From: Apostichopus japonicus
Taxonomy: Eukaryota > Echinodermata > Holothuroidea > Aspidochirotida > Stichopodidae
Assembly (NCBI RefSeq): GCF_037975245.1
Contig: NC_092575.1
Coordinates: 11,566,501 to 11,630,500 of the forward strand
Direction of reading: 5' to 3'
Length of the DNA stretch: 64,000 bases
Part shown: positions 20,031 to 32,729 of the stretch, in pieces
How the letters are laid out: every line of letters begins with the position of its first letter
Numbering within the stretch: the first letter of the stretch is position 1
Notes under the pieces: model-generated
What the model saw: the letters and a program-made list of their open reading frames with translations, nothing else
The model's database searches: none
Told to the model about the DNA's origin: nothing
Translations under genes and position numbers: made by a program

Positions 20031-21119
20031 ATGGTATCCACTCAACATAAACGGTTATGAAATCAATAACCGGATGTGTAGGTTAAATATTCGAAGATAA
20101 ACTTGTTTATTTGTCTTGGTCGTTATTTCCATTTCATTTGAATTAAGAGACGGTGTAATTGGGACTTATGTAGCGTCATCCTTACATTGTATTAAATTTG
20201 TACTTTACATTCCACTGCCGACGAACATCCCAACGAGACCGAAAATTATAATATATTTTCTAACAAAGAACTCTTTATTTGTCAATATGAGTCATATCTT
20301 ATTTCTCTGCTTTTGTCTAATAAAATTTATTTTAATATTTTTATTTTGTTCATGATTTCTACGTAACCACAGTCAAGTTGTGTCGGTTCGTGATCAGCCG
20401 TTATAGCGCCATCACCAAATCTTGGGTATAAGCCAATAATGCAAAGCAGCATGCCCATGGTGACTGCAACTAGTGGATGGTCTCGTCTTAGGCAAAGCAG
20501 CTAGGTTGTCGAAAGCAAAGTACGCAATTGTTTTATCCCCGACGGCTTGTCATGCACACCTTGCTTGTACGATGGCATTATGCGATTGGACAGCGATGAA
20601 AGGATCTAATCACCTCTCTGTCATCTCTCTACCGCCTCCTAACGTTTCATTGCTTTTATTCAATGATATTTCCAACCGGAATTTCTCCACCCCTCGTTCA
20701 CGCCCCCCCCCCCTCCCCCCTCCCAAACTCCCTCCTTACGAAAATTCACCAACATTCGAAAGGAAAGTTTTCACATGAAACATAGAGAATAGGTGAGTAT
20801 TCTTTCTATTTATTTATTAACTTATTTTTTGTCCATCGATTTGGCCGTTTCACGTCAGACTTACATGTTTACAGTGTGCACTTTGGCAATGAAAAGTATG
20901 TTGATGTAAATACACAAGACATTACCGTTAGGTATTCCGTTAGCAGCGTATATAGTGAACTAAACCAAGCGCATTCCATTGATAAGCTACACAACAAAAT
21001 ACTCCAGCACCCCTCATCCCTCCTTAGACTAGGTATGAGTGATATGCGCCAAACGAGCGACAAAAGTTATTCCCTCTTCTCGCCCAGAATGAGAAATTTT
21101 CGATAATGAAAATAATAAT

Positions 21120-21455
21120 GTACATCACTAGCAGGGTGAGTTACAAGAACGCCGTGATTGACCTAGAGTAACCTATAACTAGCAGGGTGTGTTACATTGA
21201 TTCCTTGATAAACCTAAAGTAACCTTAATAGCAGGGTGTGTTACAGGGATTCCTTAATTAACCCTGAAGTTACGTAATTAGCAGGTGCGTTACAGGGATT
21301 CAGTGATTAACACTGAAGTAACCTCACTAGAGGGTGTGTTACAGGGATTCCGTGATTAACCCTGAGTAACCTAACTAGCAGGGTGTGTTACAGAGATTCC
21401 GTGATTAACCCTGAGTAACCTAACTAGCAGGGTGTGTTACAGGGATTCCGTTGTT
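21120..21455. repeat. Tandem repeat, about 50-bp unit (copy 2)
   Basis: Counterpart of 5120-5405 with about seven units carrying AGCAGGGTGTGTTACAGGGA. The unit number differs from copy 1. Confidence 0.85.
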
Positions 21456-21474
21456 GAGTTTGTTCGCATTCACC

Positions 21475-21726
21475 ATCTTCTGACGGAAGTTGTCTGAATC
21501 GAGTAAAACAATCCTGACCAATCCTGAAAATTAAAATGAAAGAGAAGATTTAAGTCAGTGATAGAAAACAAACGTGCAAGGTGGGTGGGGGTGGGGAGAG
21601 GAGGAAGGCAGAAAAGAAAGTAGAGGTCATAATTTACATGCAAAATGGAATGTAATTATGCATAAGTCGAAGACACATCCATGTTACTGGTAACTTGATG
21701 TCCTGAAGGAAACTTTTTTAAAGATC
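21475..21726. other. Copy-2-specific insertion of about 250 bp
   Basis: In copy 1, TTTGCTCGCAT runs directly into GTGTTCGCTTGC near 5418. In copy 2 the same join is interrupted by 250 bp containing GGTGGGTGGGGGTGGGGAG. No element ends are recognised. Confidence 0.5.
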
Positions 21727-22522
21727 CTGTGTTCGCTTGCAATTGCTTTCGCATTCGGTACTGATATCTCCCATATATCTCTGTATTTTAGCAGAGAAGG
21801 GCGCCACCATATACTTCGGGCGGGGGTCTTTCTCCCCTTCCCCAGAAAAACAACAAAGGGGAGCTCAGCCCAACCCTCAACCCCCCCCCCCCAACACACA
21901 CACCGGCAGACGGAATATTATAAAATGTACAGTACAAATATATACAACATACGTGTGCGGCACAACCTAAACAGTTGTAAAGCTTCAACATTGATTCAAA
22001 AGTTGCAACATTTAGCACCATTTTGCATCCTAGGCACCCTCCCATTGGAACTCCTCCCATATAAGATATATCACCTACAACCCCCACCCCCGTTCACGGA
22101 CGTTTTCTCTCGCAATAAGGTTACTATTAACCAGTTAGCATTATAGGATTCATTTTAGGTACATCAAAAATACAAATTTGGATGGTCGTCTTCGGTTTTC
22201 TGATGGCTACTGGATATATTTATACTGAATAGAAGAAATTTGTGGGTTTTTTTCTCAGATTTGACCCCAAAAAACATATTGATGATAAACGTCTGAATAG
22301 ATTTGATGCACACGCCAGCAGTACGTGTTCTTTTAGGACATATTTGATCAATATTACATTATTATATTAAAATAGAGTTAGTAAGTTGACGGAGTTCATA
22401 ATCTTATTTGAAGTTTTAAGGAAGGTATAGCAAATCTTGAAACTAATAACGATTTAACAAGCATATCAGATATTGTGATTGAACGCTTTACTAGTTTTAC
22501 TCAGTTGTATTTCTAATCGTCT

Positions 22523-22596
22523 AACGTTCAATTCCGTTAATTGTCAAACATTTTCTTTTAATAAAATGTCTGACAATAATTAACGGAATTGGACGT
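22523..22596. repeat. Inverted repeat, copy 2
   Basis: Counterpart of 6821-6890, with small differences in the right arm (GACAATAATTAACGG). Confidence 0.7.
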
Positions 22597-22605
22597 GGTG
22601 GTACT

Positions 22606-22792
22606 ATTCAGAAATGTCACTCTAGAAAGAACCTGGGCATGAAAACCAAACTACCGAACGACTGATCCGCTCTCAACCCCAGTCCCCTTGCATCAGGACT
22701 GTGACTGTGTGACCATCGTCGGGTGTGCATCGCCATTCCCCCAGAAAGGGAACAGATACTACACATGATCTTAGCCAAAAGGCCGAGAAGCG
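22606..22792 (-). mobile_element. U2 snRNA-headed SINE-like repeat, copy 2 (duplicated)
   Basis: Counterpart of 6901-7087 within the segmental duplication. It keeps the U2 head (TCTCGGCCTTTTGGCTAAG, GTGTAGTATCTG) and the same body with minor changes. Confidence 0.8.
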
Positions 22793-23693
22793 TTTGTTAT
22801 GACACTAAGGCAGGCTATAAACGCTAGCAGAAAGAAGAAAAAGGAACCGACTTAAGGAAAGTTTAAAACGTTTGTTTCGCTCTGGAGGCCAGTTTGGACT
22901 TTAGTGACTCGTTTACTAGTTGGAGATACTTTCAATTCTTCCTTGCATGTCTGTATAGTTATCTATCAGAATTATGTGTTATTTCCGTTATCGTCTGATC
23001 TTTGATCTCATATTTTAAAGTATACGTGTTATCGTCAGGTCGTTTTAGATATAATTGGAATGTTGGAGTGTTGATGTTGACTTTGAGAAATAAGGTACAT
23101 TCTCTGGTAATTTTTTGTAACAATCTTTCTAGATTTAAGCATTACTTCCGTAGAGCTTTGAATGGGTTTGCGTCGACTATATTTCAAACTATTTCTGAAA
23201 TGCAACCTATAAGCTTAATGGATTGTCACCTAACTAGTGTAACCACCCGACATATATACTTAAATGATTGTTTATAAGCATACTAAAATGCAGAGATGGC
23301 AAATTATGTTTAGACTATCGAAATGGTTTGGTTCAGTTCCTACAGATCATTCGTGTTTAAAGAGAAATACCCCCCTCTGTTCGCTTTGCAAAATTATGAT
23401 CCACACCACAATTCTATGCAACTATCACAAGTATGCATTTATGACGTATCATAGCAGCGTTTTGTGACATGCACCTCGTAAATTCTTCTTACGAGAGCAA
23501 GATGAAGACACATTTCCCACAGAAACGGGTCTGAAGAGCTACATCAGGGAATCCATATTGTATAATAACGATTGAATAACGATTGCCAGATACAAAAAAA
23601 AAACAAATTCGTTGGAGCAAAGTGCCAGAGCTAACCAGAATCTCAGAATACCTAGAATGGACATATGTTTCGTTTCGTTTATTACAATTTCAA

Positions 23694-24490
23694 TACATAC
23701 ATACACACATACATACACGCACACACACATACACACACACACGCACATTATATATGTATAACGAATGTAATGGGTTTTTTTTTTTACTGTTTGAATGGGT
23801 AAAACTTTGTTAATATTACCGTCTCGTTGCAATCTGCCCGACGTTTCACTGACTGATGTCACGCATTAAATTGTTATCAGACCCTATTTTACAGTAACCT
23901 ATCAATCTGTTTCTGACAGGATGTTTAGAACTCAACGCAAAAAATGCAATTTTCACATAACCCCGTGTGATCGAACAATCTGATATAAATTTTACCAGAT
24001 TCTGTCAAAGCCGATATAATTGTAAATAAACAAACTTTTATAATCAGAAAGTCAGTTTTCACATCTTGATTTATAATTGACATAATTTTGTTACTTAACT
24101 AACTAGGCTGTACATTTCGAAGCGGTTATAGATATATCATCTATAAAGGAGGTCGAGTCATCTTCAAGATATTTGCTAAAAAGCATCTCAATAACATACT
24201 AAACGTTTATGAATAACAGTTGGGAGAGGTTAGGTTGGCAGACGTTCTCTAATCCCCCCCCCCCATACACACCCATAACTCCAGCGCATCATATTTCCAT
24301 ACGATAGTAATATACTATGGAATTGCGGAGTAAAGTTCAGCATGGGTTACACAAGGGGGCCGAACATTACATATGGGTGTTGGGAGGTTGATGCAATATT
24401 CATCAACCATCAGTTTCTCTCCTATATTTGCAATCGTTATGAGCAGTCTCAAAGCAAAAGTTATTTTTTAGGGGATTGGGATGGAGTGAG
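23694..24490. other. TACA/CACA microsatellite then unannotated sequence
   Basis: A short TACATACACACA tract (23694-23748) ends the duplicated block. The following 700 bp has a T-run, a C-run (24257-24265) and no supported gene. Confidence 0.5.
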
Positions 24491-24498
24491 TGGGGCAG

Positions 24499-24682
24499 GG
24501 GGGTTGGTTTGTGGGTATATGGGGGAAGCAATATGGGCAACAACTATCACTATTAACTAAAAGGGCTGCTTTAACTACGGACAATTTTAACCGGGTCGAT
24601 ATCTTAAGCAACGGACAATTCTGTTCCATGACGTCACTGGGTATATTCATCTTGACTCTCCGTTGGGAAGATTCAGGATACT
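24499..24682 (+). pseudogene. Possible Ig V-domain exon fragment
   Basis: The frame ends with RVDILSNGQF.. and ILTLRWEDSGY, then a GTAAGAT donor at 24683 in phase 1, the phase used throughout the receptor gene. The motif 'L-x-W-E-D-S-G-Y-C' is the E-F loop and F strand of a V-type domain (PIGR/CD300 style). No convincing acceptor with matching phase is found: the CAG at 24498 gives phase 0, and the region upstream is G-rich. It could be a remnant exon of another family member or chance. Read as weak evidence. Confidence 0.3.
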
Positions 24683-24724
24683 GTAAGATGATATAAAAGG
24701 ATCGTCTTTTATGCTAAATCTCTG

Positions 24725-25065
24725 GATAGGTAATTGAAGGCTAACATTGATGATGACGTTACTTCCTCATTGCATATCTAAAGGTTGAGGTTAATCAACT
24801 CTTATATTAATTTTAATCATTCAGCCAAAAGCATCATGTTCTTATTAATAGCATATAAACAACAGAGAGCATCGTTGGATGACATTGAGCACCATATGTT
24901 CTTGACACATTTGTATATGCATTGTTAACATGTCATGTGAGGGCTATAAAATGTCTTATTTTTCCCATTAAGTTTAGTGTTACATCTGATGGAACTGATC
25001 TAATAGTCGATGGGTTAGACTACAAAGTCCAGTCACTTTAACTGATGAACGTCAACTGCTTAAGA
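24725..25065. repeat. Diverged duplicate block, copy 1
   Basis: It resembles 27824-28141 over about 330 bp through phrases such as AACATGTCATGTGAG, ATTGAGCACCATATGTTCTTG and CCAGTCACTTTAACTGATGAACGTCAAC, with many differences. It is an old local duplication or a shared interspersed repeat of unknown type. Confidence 0.6.
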
Positions 25066-25240
25066 GTTGAAGTTGAAAAGAAGAAATAGAAAAGGAAACA
25101 AAATTGAATTCGATAAGGAAAATGGTCTAATAAAAAGGAGGAGAATGAACCAAAATGTGACGCATGAATTTTTCAGACAACCATTAGCGTGTGGATTGTG
25201 AACCACGAAGGTTCAACGTTACATAAAAACATAACATCCA

Positions 25241-25462
25241 TCACAAAAGCTCAAGCGTTCGAAGCATTTCCGTTTTATAGGAATGACTTTGCAGCACACT
25301 TTTCTGCACGAGTTTGACCAATTCTATATATAGCTCACTATAATCACGTGCCGGTAATTCACCTTCTACATGACCGACGGAGAAGGGGAGCTGAGGTGTG
25401 GATTTATCCGTCACTTTTTGTTTTGCCTTGTCTAAACATGTCTTATAATTATCCAGGCTGCT
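25241..25462 (-). CDS. Unrecognised possible terminal exon
   Basis: On the minus strand an open frame ends in TGA at 25241 and reads with protein-like composition (short pieces: CLDKAKQKVTDK, VGHVEGELPARDYSELY, LVKLVQKSVLQS). A plausible acceptor, TTTTCAATGATTACAG, precedes it near 25463. An in-frame TGA lies a few codons upstream of the longer frame, so an exon start inside the frame is more likely than a single-exon gene. I do not recognise a family. Confidence 0.25.
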   Translation of the reverse strand, partial: SSLDNYKTCLDKAKQKVTDKSTPQLPFSVGHVEGELPARDYSELYIELVKLVQKSVLQSHSYKTEMLRTLELL

Positions 25463-25539
25463 GTAATCATTGAAAATTCGGGTCAACGTAACAAGTATGA
25501 CTGCATTATTGGTATACCGACGTAAAAGCAATGTCCGGT

Positions 25540-27425
25540 TTCATTTCTACGAGGAAATTGACAGCTAGCTAACCGTCAAATAATCATTTTGTGTTTTGTC
25601 GTAGGCCTACCAAAGTCCGTGAAAATGTTGGAATTTTCCTTAAAACTTTCTATAAATGGTCGAAAGTTTGAGGAAAACAGCGAAATCTTGCAACAGTTTA
25701 TTTTGACCTTTCGTTGTACCCTCATACATCCTCCTACTTTATTGAGTACCACCTAATTATATTACTATCCCGAGGTTTCAAGAAAAGTTGCTATTTTGAG
25801 ATTTAAATAGTCTGTTGAACTTTTAAAACGTTAACATTTCAAGGAATAAATCGAAATATTTGGTAGATATCAGTATTAAAATTTGTGTCATGAGTGTGTC
25901 ATTTTGTCAGGTCATGAAGCCAAAGTGTTGCCGAAGGTGCAAACACGGCTATTCCTTTAGCTATTCTTCTTCTTCTTTTTTTTACTTTGCATTTTTCATT
26001 CTTTTTTCCATGTTCAAGCTGATTTTACGCACTTGACACTGAAGCAATGAAAGCACTTATTAGGTACATGCTCAGAAATTCAACATGTTTGATCCACCAA
26101 TATTTTGGAAAGCTCAACTTTATAACGGAAAATATGTAGTGCTATAAATAATAAGTCTATAAAAATCAATGCAAATGAGAATCGGTCTGTAATATTTTGA
26201 TTTGTTCAAGCTATCACCTTTGTCTGTCAAAGAACTTTTAAGTTGCTATTTCCATGCAGTTTGGAATACAAATGTTCTTACCTTTTCTTGGGGGGGGGGG
26301 GGGGGGGTATGTCGTTCATCTCTATCACACAGACACCTGATGATGGTTGGGTGCGCTTTCTGATACCTTAACTGAGACTCTTCTCAGACGCGTAAGTAAA
26401 GATATTATTAGAGAATTATATTGTATACAAGCATTTACAGATGCCTGAAGCAGCGGCGAATTAGATATAGGAGGCTGAAATTTGATGGAAACAGCCAGAT
26501 GCGAAGGAAGGAGCTTGTGCAGGAGGGGGCATTCCCGCCCTCCCTCCTTGTGCACGCCATTGGCGTTTAGTGCTGTTGCCAGATAATGGTACCGCTTGAA
26601 ACCACATCGTGACCGGGTTTGCGTTACTTTTACCAAACAAACGTAATACAAAAACATAAATGGATCTATCCACTAGCAAGTAACGAATTGTCAACGTATT
26701 TAATTTATAGTCTTTTATTTTTCTCATTCCAATTAAAGGGGTTTTCTTATATAATCGTCCCTGGTCCTTCCGAGGGGATACCATTACACGGTGCTTTTTC
26801 AGGGACCTTAAGTTTCCTCGAAGAGATCGAGTTTGATTTCCCAGATTGCGAAAAAAAATGATAGCAAAGTTGATTTTACAGCAAATGATAACAATGGATT
26901 CAAATAAGACTCACATACGTACCTCAAGTAAGAGGATATTAATGTCCATGTGCTCAATGTCTTTCGTCGTTGTATAGTCATCAATTGAATGCTTGATACG
27001 TGTTACCGGAGGCCGGTTAAAACGCAAAACGTTCACTCTGAATTCTGGACTGCTCACATAGCGTAAACATCTTGTCGTATAGATTTTAATAATATGAAAG
27101 CAAATGCACCACTTGAATGGTATTAATCTATCTCTATTGTTATAAACTTGTTTCGAAAAAGGAAGATGTGGTTCTTCAATGAGTATCGATAAAGTCCATT
27201 AGTGTGTTACGTGTTGGACATAACGGGGACTTCTTGGTATTACAGTTATGGCGGTTTTCTTCATCTCTTCATTGTTCATCAGAATGTAGTCCATTGACTG
27301 GTAAAACAAATAGAACAAAGAACAAGGAATCGGATAACAATCTTCCTAGATCAAACTAGTTTTATCCTGAGACGTGTACAACGAACAGATAGACCGAAGA
27401 CGGCGAAGAGTTGAAGACATCCCCG
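25540..27425. other. No gene recognised
   Basis: AT-rich sequence with a G-run at 26290-26307 and a GC-rich piece at 26515-26565 resembling transposon termini. A short frame near 26740-26860 after a TTAAAG acceptor-like site is not supported by any motif. Confidence 0.4.
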
Positions 27426-27597
27426 AAGATCAAGTGTAGTATCTGTTCCCTTTAGAGGGGAATGGTCATACACACCTCACGATGGTCACACAGTCTCGAT
27501 GCAAGGGGACTATGGTTGAGAGCGGATCAGATGTTCGGTAGTTCGGTTTTCGTGCCCAGGTTCTTTCCTGGGTGAGTTTTCTTTAAAAAAAATATAT
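27426..27597 (+). mobile_element. U2 snRNA-headed SINE-like repeat, independent copy
   Basis: On the plus strand it starts inside the U2 head at AAGATCAAGTGTAGTATCTG, closer to canonical U2 than the other copies. It runs through the same body (GATGCAAGGGGACT, GAGAGCGGATCAG, CCAGGTTCTTTC) and ends GTTTTCTTTAAAAAAAAT. The flanks are unrelated to the other two copies, so this is a separate 5'-truncated insertion with an A-rich tail. Confidence 0.75.
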
Positions 27598-27823
27598 ATC
27601 CCCGGTATTCAATCATGGGAGAATGATCCACAGATAGATTTTGCTGTAACTTGATTACTCACTTAAATAATTAAATAATGAATAAAGCAGAATTTTAGTC
27701 TTGATGTTATAATAGAAAAAAAACAAAAAAAAACTTTGAGTCCAATACTTTGTTTCTGTAGATTTTCCAGTATTTTTCAAGATATGTATCGTTAAATATA
27801 CTTAATGTCTGGAATATTCGTTT

Positions 27824-28141
27824 ACTAGGCTAACTTGATGGTGACGTCGGCTCCTCATTGCAGTTCTTATTGTTAATGTTAATCCGTTGTTTCTATTAAG
27901 GTCAACCAGAATATGTTCGTTAAACTTCATATACGCATCAGAGCACCCTTGGATGGCACTCAACACCATTTGTCCTTAACAAATTGGTAATAAATTATAA
28001 ACATGTCATTTGAGACCATATCATCTTAATTTCTCCCTTTGAGTTTTGTATTGCATATTGCAACTGAGGAACTAGTCTGATGGGATTCGTACTAAACTAA
28101 AAGGTCCAGTCACTTTCACTAGTGAACCTCAACTGTTTAAA
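27824..28141. repeat. Diverged duplicate block, copy 2
   Basis: Partner of 24725-25065; it begins after an AGGCTAACTTGATG phrase and ends AGTGAACCTCAACTG. Confidence 0.6.
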
Positions 28142-29140
28142 GGGTCATTCCAAAAAAAACAAACAAAAAATAAGTAAATGTGCTATACAACCCTAGCTAG
28201 ACCGAGAGCAGTGGTTTTTAACGGTCCACGGCATATCAAAGTTAATTTGGTTCCTAAAGTTATCAAAACACAATAAGGGGTATATATTTTTTGTGAATCT
28301 CAAACAAAGTTCATAAAATCACTACTACTACTATCCGGTATGAGAATTGCTACAACACTGTTGCTTATAATGGGACCATATTGACACTGGTATACTTTGG
28401 TCTTCTTGCAAAAGTGATATAGATTGAATTCTATGTATATTAAAATGTTATCACATGGTCTTGCTGGCTTGTATGTCTCTGGCATTGCAACGAATATAAT
28501 GCTTGTTTTGGTGTAGGTTGGGTAAATCTTTGTTAACGCATTTATATTCAACAATGAGTTTAATTGCTTGGCTTACCACAAATAACCCATTACAATAAAT
28601 TCATTCCACCTTCAGAGTGACAAGAAAAAGGGCTTTTAGGAAATTCGATGGCGCTAGTTTGAAACAGGGTGTTTTTTAATATAAAATAATTATATGGCTC
28701 TTAAAGGCATCCGTAGATTCACTTTTAGGAGAATAGCGCCTCATCAGGCCACGTATTCAGTGGACGGTGGCTGCAAGCATGCCGGTCGCAGAGATGTCAC
28801 CACCTCTGGCCAAAGGCAAGGATTCACGCACGCCACCTAGTACGCTTCTGGTCGATTTGACCGACCTGCGCATCCTCCCGGGTTCTTTTGCGACAACAAG
28901 GGAGACATGGTACGGGATCCTAGGCCACAAAAAGTACCATACCTACAGCCAAAGGTATTATCGCCAGAGGCCTGTCTTGAACCCTAGCCACGATTTACAC
29001 GACCGACAAGGAATGAGTCTTTCGTCACCCGCTTAACAGCATCGGCCACCACATCAGCTGGTAATGTATGTGGTTGAATTAATATATCAAGACTTTAGCG
29101 TCGACTACTGAAAGAGAAAAAGAAATTTATATCGTGTATA
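28142..29140. other. No gene recognised; GC-richer island 28740-29050
   Basis: Most is AT-rich. The island at 28740-29050 is compositionally distinct and has one 89-codon frame with no recognisable domain. Confidence 0.4.
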
Positions 29141-29147
29141 ACCAACC

Positions 29148-29213
29148 ATTGATGGAGTCGAACTCAGTTTCATCGGGTTACCAGTCCACTGCTCTACCAT
29201 CTGAGCCATTTGA
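29148..29213 (-). tRNA. tRNA-like sequence, degenerate (tRNA-derived repeat or pseudo-tRNA)
   Basis: On the minus strand it reads ATGGCTCAGATGGTAGAGC (D-arm/box A), GACTGGTAACCC (anticodon-like, GGT) and GAGTTCGACTCC (box B). Anticodon and T stems do not pair properly, so I do not call a functional tRNA gene. It is likely the head of a SINE or a pseudogene. Confidence 0.4.
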
Positions 29214-29219
29214 CAACTT

Positions 29220-30288
29220 GACATTTATCGAGCTTAAATAGGTATTATTGGTTGGATACAATCTATTGGTAACAGTGAATGACACTGCCTTCAACGAAAT
29301 CTCTATTCATCCTGTTTCGCTCTCATTAGAACAACGGATCTGAATATCTGTATTGACAAGAAGCTCACGCTTTAATGTCTTTGTTTACATTGCAGTAAGA
29401 ATGTCGTTTCCTTTCAAGACGTAAATGTACAATAGGCTTATTCCCCGATTCTATCGATGAATTCGAAGCAAGCAGTAAAAGAAAACCCGATTCCGTGAAA
29501 TCTTCTTATTCACAAAAGGTCGCTTACGATTATGCTCGCAAGAGAGTTCTTGTTGTAGGTTGTCTCCCTTTACAACTATATTCTATGCAGACGATTATGA
29601 ACTGGGATTAAGCCTAACATTTCAACAAACAATACCTAATCACATTTCAAGACCTTTTTGAATGAGGAAGGGACAATACTTATTAAGTCAAACACGTTAA
29701 CTACATGTGACTACTCTTATTTAGGAATCTGAATGGCTGGAAATAGCACAGTAATTCGAAACTCAAACATAATTCATAGGGTTTTGAGTTTAGCAAGTAG
29801 ATTTGGGAAACACGGGGATCGGGAATTCGTCAACTACAAGACTTTGTTTAGCCCGCAGTGACTTGTTGTGTTTATTGATACTCTGAAACTGTGGTATTTG
29901 CGTGTATATTTTGTCAACACTCTGACATGGTCGACTCTATCAGTAGCTAAAATCTCTATAAAGCATAAGTCATAGGAGACAATAGCTAGTCCCTTTCAAA
30001 GTCGTAGCTACTCTCCTTTCACCGCCGCCCCTCCTCATTTCATTTGCCGATACGTTACTGAACCATGACAGTTCTATATTAGATCTCTATAACAAAGATA
30101 TAAACGAACGGAATAAAACTTAAATTTCCTACTCCTATTGATTTGAAAAGAGGTGTTTGCGTCACCTCTCATAGAGTGTGGGTTTGAAAAAATTGAACAT
30201 AGAACAAATAAATGATTCGTCTTTCATCCAGAACTCACCTTAATTTATTATTTGTCTTTCATCCAGAACTCTGTTTTACTCTGTTTAA
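29220..30288. other. No gene recognised
   Basis: AT-rich sequence with no supported frame, repeat or RNA. Confidence 0.5.
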
Positions 30289-30290
30289 CA

Positions 30291-30382
30291 AAAGATGTTG
30301 TGTTATTGAAATAGGCGTGACATGACAAAAATCAGGTTTAGGCATGAAAAGTTTAAACGTAGTTCGGTAAATTGGGTAACCT

Positions 30383-30463
<81 letters not shown>

Positions 30464-30812
30464 CAGTTCTTATTAAGCGCCCGTAACAGAAGTCTCAGGG
30501 CGCTTTACAAATAAAAAGGTAAAAAAATACATAAAGAATACAAGTCAAACACACAGCTAAAGAAGCATATGACCGAATGATAAAAAGTAAAATAGCACAC
30601 AAAAGGCAATAACCATGGATAAAAAAGCACTAACATGTATATACAAGAAAAAAAGTGTCCAATAAAAATTGTCTCACAATATGTACATAGACAATGAACG
30701 TAACCATGGTATCGTCTTGTATTAGGATCTTATATTGCCATTGGGTAACACGCAAATGTGTCACGCTCACTTCATACGATTTGACGCAAATATATCTTAT
30801 CATCAAGAACAT
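30291..30812. repeat. Duplicated block (copy A) split by a TAA-repeat element
   Basis: 30291-30381 and 30699-30812 match the continuous block 31633-31836. Between them lies about 317 bp present only here. Confidence 0.75.
30382..30698. mobile_element. SINE-like insertion with (TAA)n tail
   Basis: It starts with about 75 bp of TAATAA repeat (to 30462), then CTTATTAAGCGCCCGTAAC and TCTCAGGGCGCTTTACAAA. This 'AAGCGCC..GGGCGCTTTACA' stem beside a TAA repeat is a design seen in dispersed repeats of many marine animals (from memory). The empty site is preserved in the paralogous block at about 31722-31727. Confidence 0.65.
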
Positions 30813-31632
30813 GCAAAATTGAGTGGGACCATCATATTTAATTAGACGATGGGCCAACGGAGACAATCCTCCCTCCACCTAACTAACTTTAACTTCCTCA
30901 CCCGACCCAAATTTATTCATGCATTACATTTAATCTTGAAAAAAGAACATAATGTTACAAAGTATTGTAAGTGTCAAAAGAAAGGAAGAACCAATGAGAA
31001 CATGTGGACTATAGAAACATTCTTTGTTTTCCGTTTCAAGTCATGGATGATTAGAGATTACGTTGATCCCAAGAACTAAACCGCCATGAAATGGAAGAAA
31101 AGCTAACAGGGAAAGCATTCTTATCAGAAATCCCTCAGAAGAAATACACTTTATACAATCATAACAGAGCTATATGCTGCTTGATCCTTTCTATGGATTT
31201 AAAACTGAAGACATTAGATCGAAGAAAAGGGAATGATACAATCGTGGCACACCTGTTTTCAATCTTTCAATCACATGAACTACGATTGTGGCAGAGGTCA
31301 GGCATAGTTTCCCTCCTCACTAGTAGGGGATTCTCCCTAGCAGGGGATTCTCCCTGCTTGCGTATGAGTGAGAAGATATAATTCTGTCAACAAGATCGAT
31401 GAGTGGCTATATGCGAAATATTGTAAAGTCAAGTCAATTTTTTCATGTTGTTTACCATTGATTCAAATTTACTTTCTTTTATGTTTGTTTCCATTTATTT
31501 GTGTTTTGTACATTCTGTTGTAGTGGAATGTAGCAAATCAGTAGCCTATCAGTTGACACAGCTGAATTAAATCATGTGAACTGTAAGATATATGCCATAA
31601 GTATAGAACCCATAATGAGGGGGGAAAAAAGA
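30813..31632. other. Region between duplicated blocks, no gene recognised
   Basis: Two open frames (30849-31079 and 31091-31381, plus strand) lie in tandem but show no domain, signal peptide or splice support. A short repeat (CACTAGTAGGGGATTCTCCC, twice) lies near 31320-31350. Confidence 0.35.
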
Positions 31633-31836
31633 AAAGATGTTGTGTCATTTTATTAGGCGTGACATGTCAAAAATCAGGTTTAAGCATGAAAGGTATAAAC
31701 GTAGCTAGGTAAATTGGGTAACCGTACGTAACCATGGTATCGTCCTGTATTAGGAACTGGTATTACTATTGGGTAACTCGCAAATGCGTCATGCTCACTT
31801 CATACAGTTTGACGCAAATATATCTTGTCATCAAGA
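31633..31836. repeat. Duplicated block (copy B, uninterrupted)
   Basis: Phrases AGGCGTGACATGTCAAAAATC, AAATTGGGTAACC and CGTAACCATGGTATCGTC match copy A at an offset of about 1.34 kb before the insertion and about 1.03 kb after it. It serves as the empty site. Confidence 0.75.
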
Positions 31837-32189
31837 AAATAACGTGAGAACAAGAGAGTAGGGATGCAAAGCGAGGACTGAAGCAGGAGCACGTACAACG
31901 GCAACGCACCAAAAGACCCCCCCCCCCCTCCCCCAAAAGAAAAAGAAAAAAAAGAAAAAAGAAGCGAATCCCTTAGGGAGTTTCGCCCCACCATGTTTTT
32001 TTTTTTAGGGATTGCCACCCCACCATGTTTTTTCTGTTAGCTAAGACCTCAGCCATCACAATCTGCTTGTTTGCCATTTAATTAATGGTTGGTGTGAGCA
32101 CCAAGTTGCCAACACATTCATTAAAACTTGGAATTTAAGAATATGTCATATCTTTGTAATTAAATAACCTAAAAGCACAACGTTAGTGT
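31837..32189. other. No gene recognised
   Basis: Contains a C-run and A-rich tract (31918-31960); no supported frame. Confidence 0.5.
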
Positions 32190-32630
32190 CTCAGTATATA
32201 TATTTGAAGCTGTCTTGGTGGAACCAATCACAACCAGGAAAGTCAAAGTCATCCCTAATTAGGGCTGTTGCCATGGCAATAGCCATGATGAAATTTGGAC
32301 TTTGAGAAAAATATCACATAATATACATATACCAAACAATACAAACTATTTGTCTTTTCTACATTGATCTGACTTTGCCCGGTTGATTGCAGTCAAGATC
32401 TGGATCATTTAAGGTCACTGTGATGTCGAAATAGGGCTGTTGCCATGGTAACAGCATTGATGAACAATTCAAAGTATAGAACAAAATGTAAAGTTACTAA
32501 TGGCTAACTGTATATTTGAGCAAAGACATGACATTTTCTTCACAAATTAGAATTACAATTCTATCAGCAAAGTGTTGGGAATGAGCTTAATCTGCAATGA
32601 TCTTGATCTAATCTACCAGGCAGCCCTAAA

Positions 32631-32729
<99 letters not shown>

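Noticed and set aside
28767-29036. 89-codon frame in the GC-rich island
   Set aside because: No motif, signal or splice evidence; length is unremarkable for GC-rich sequence.
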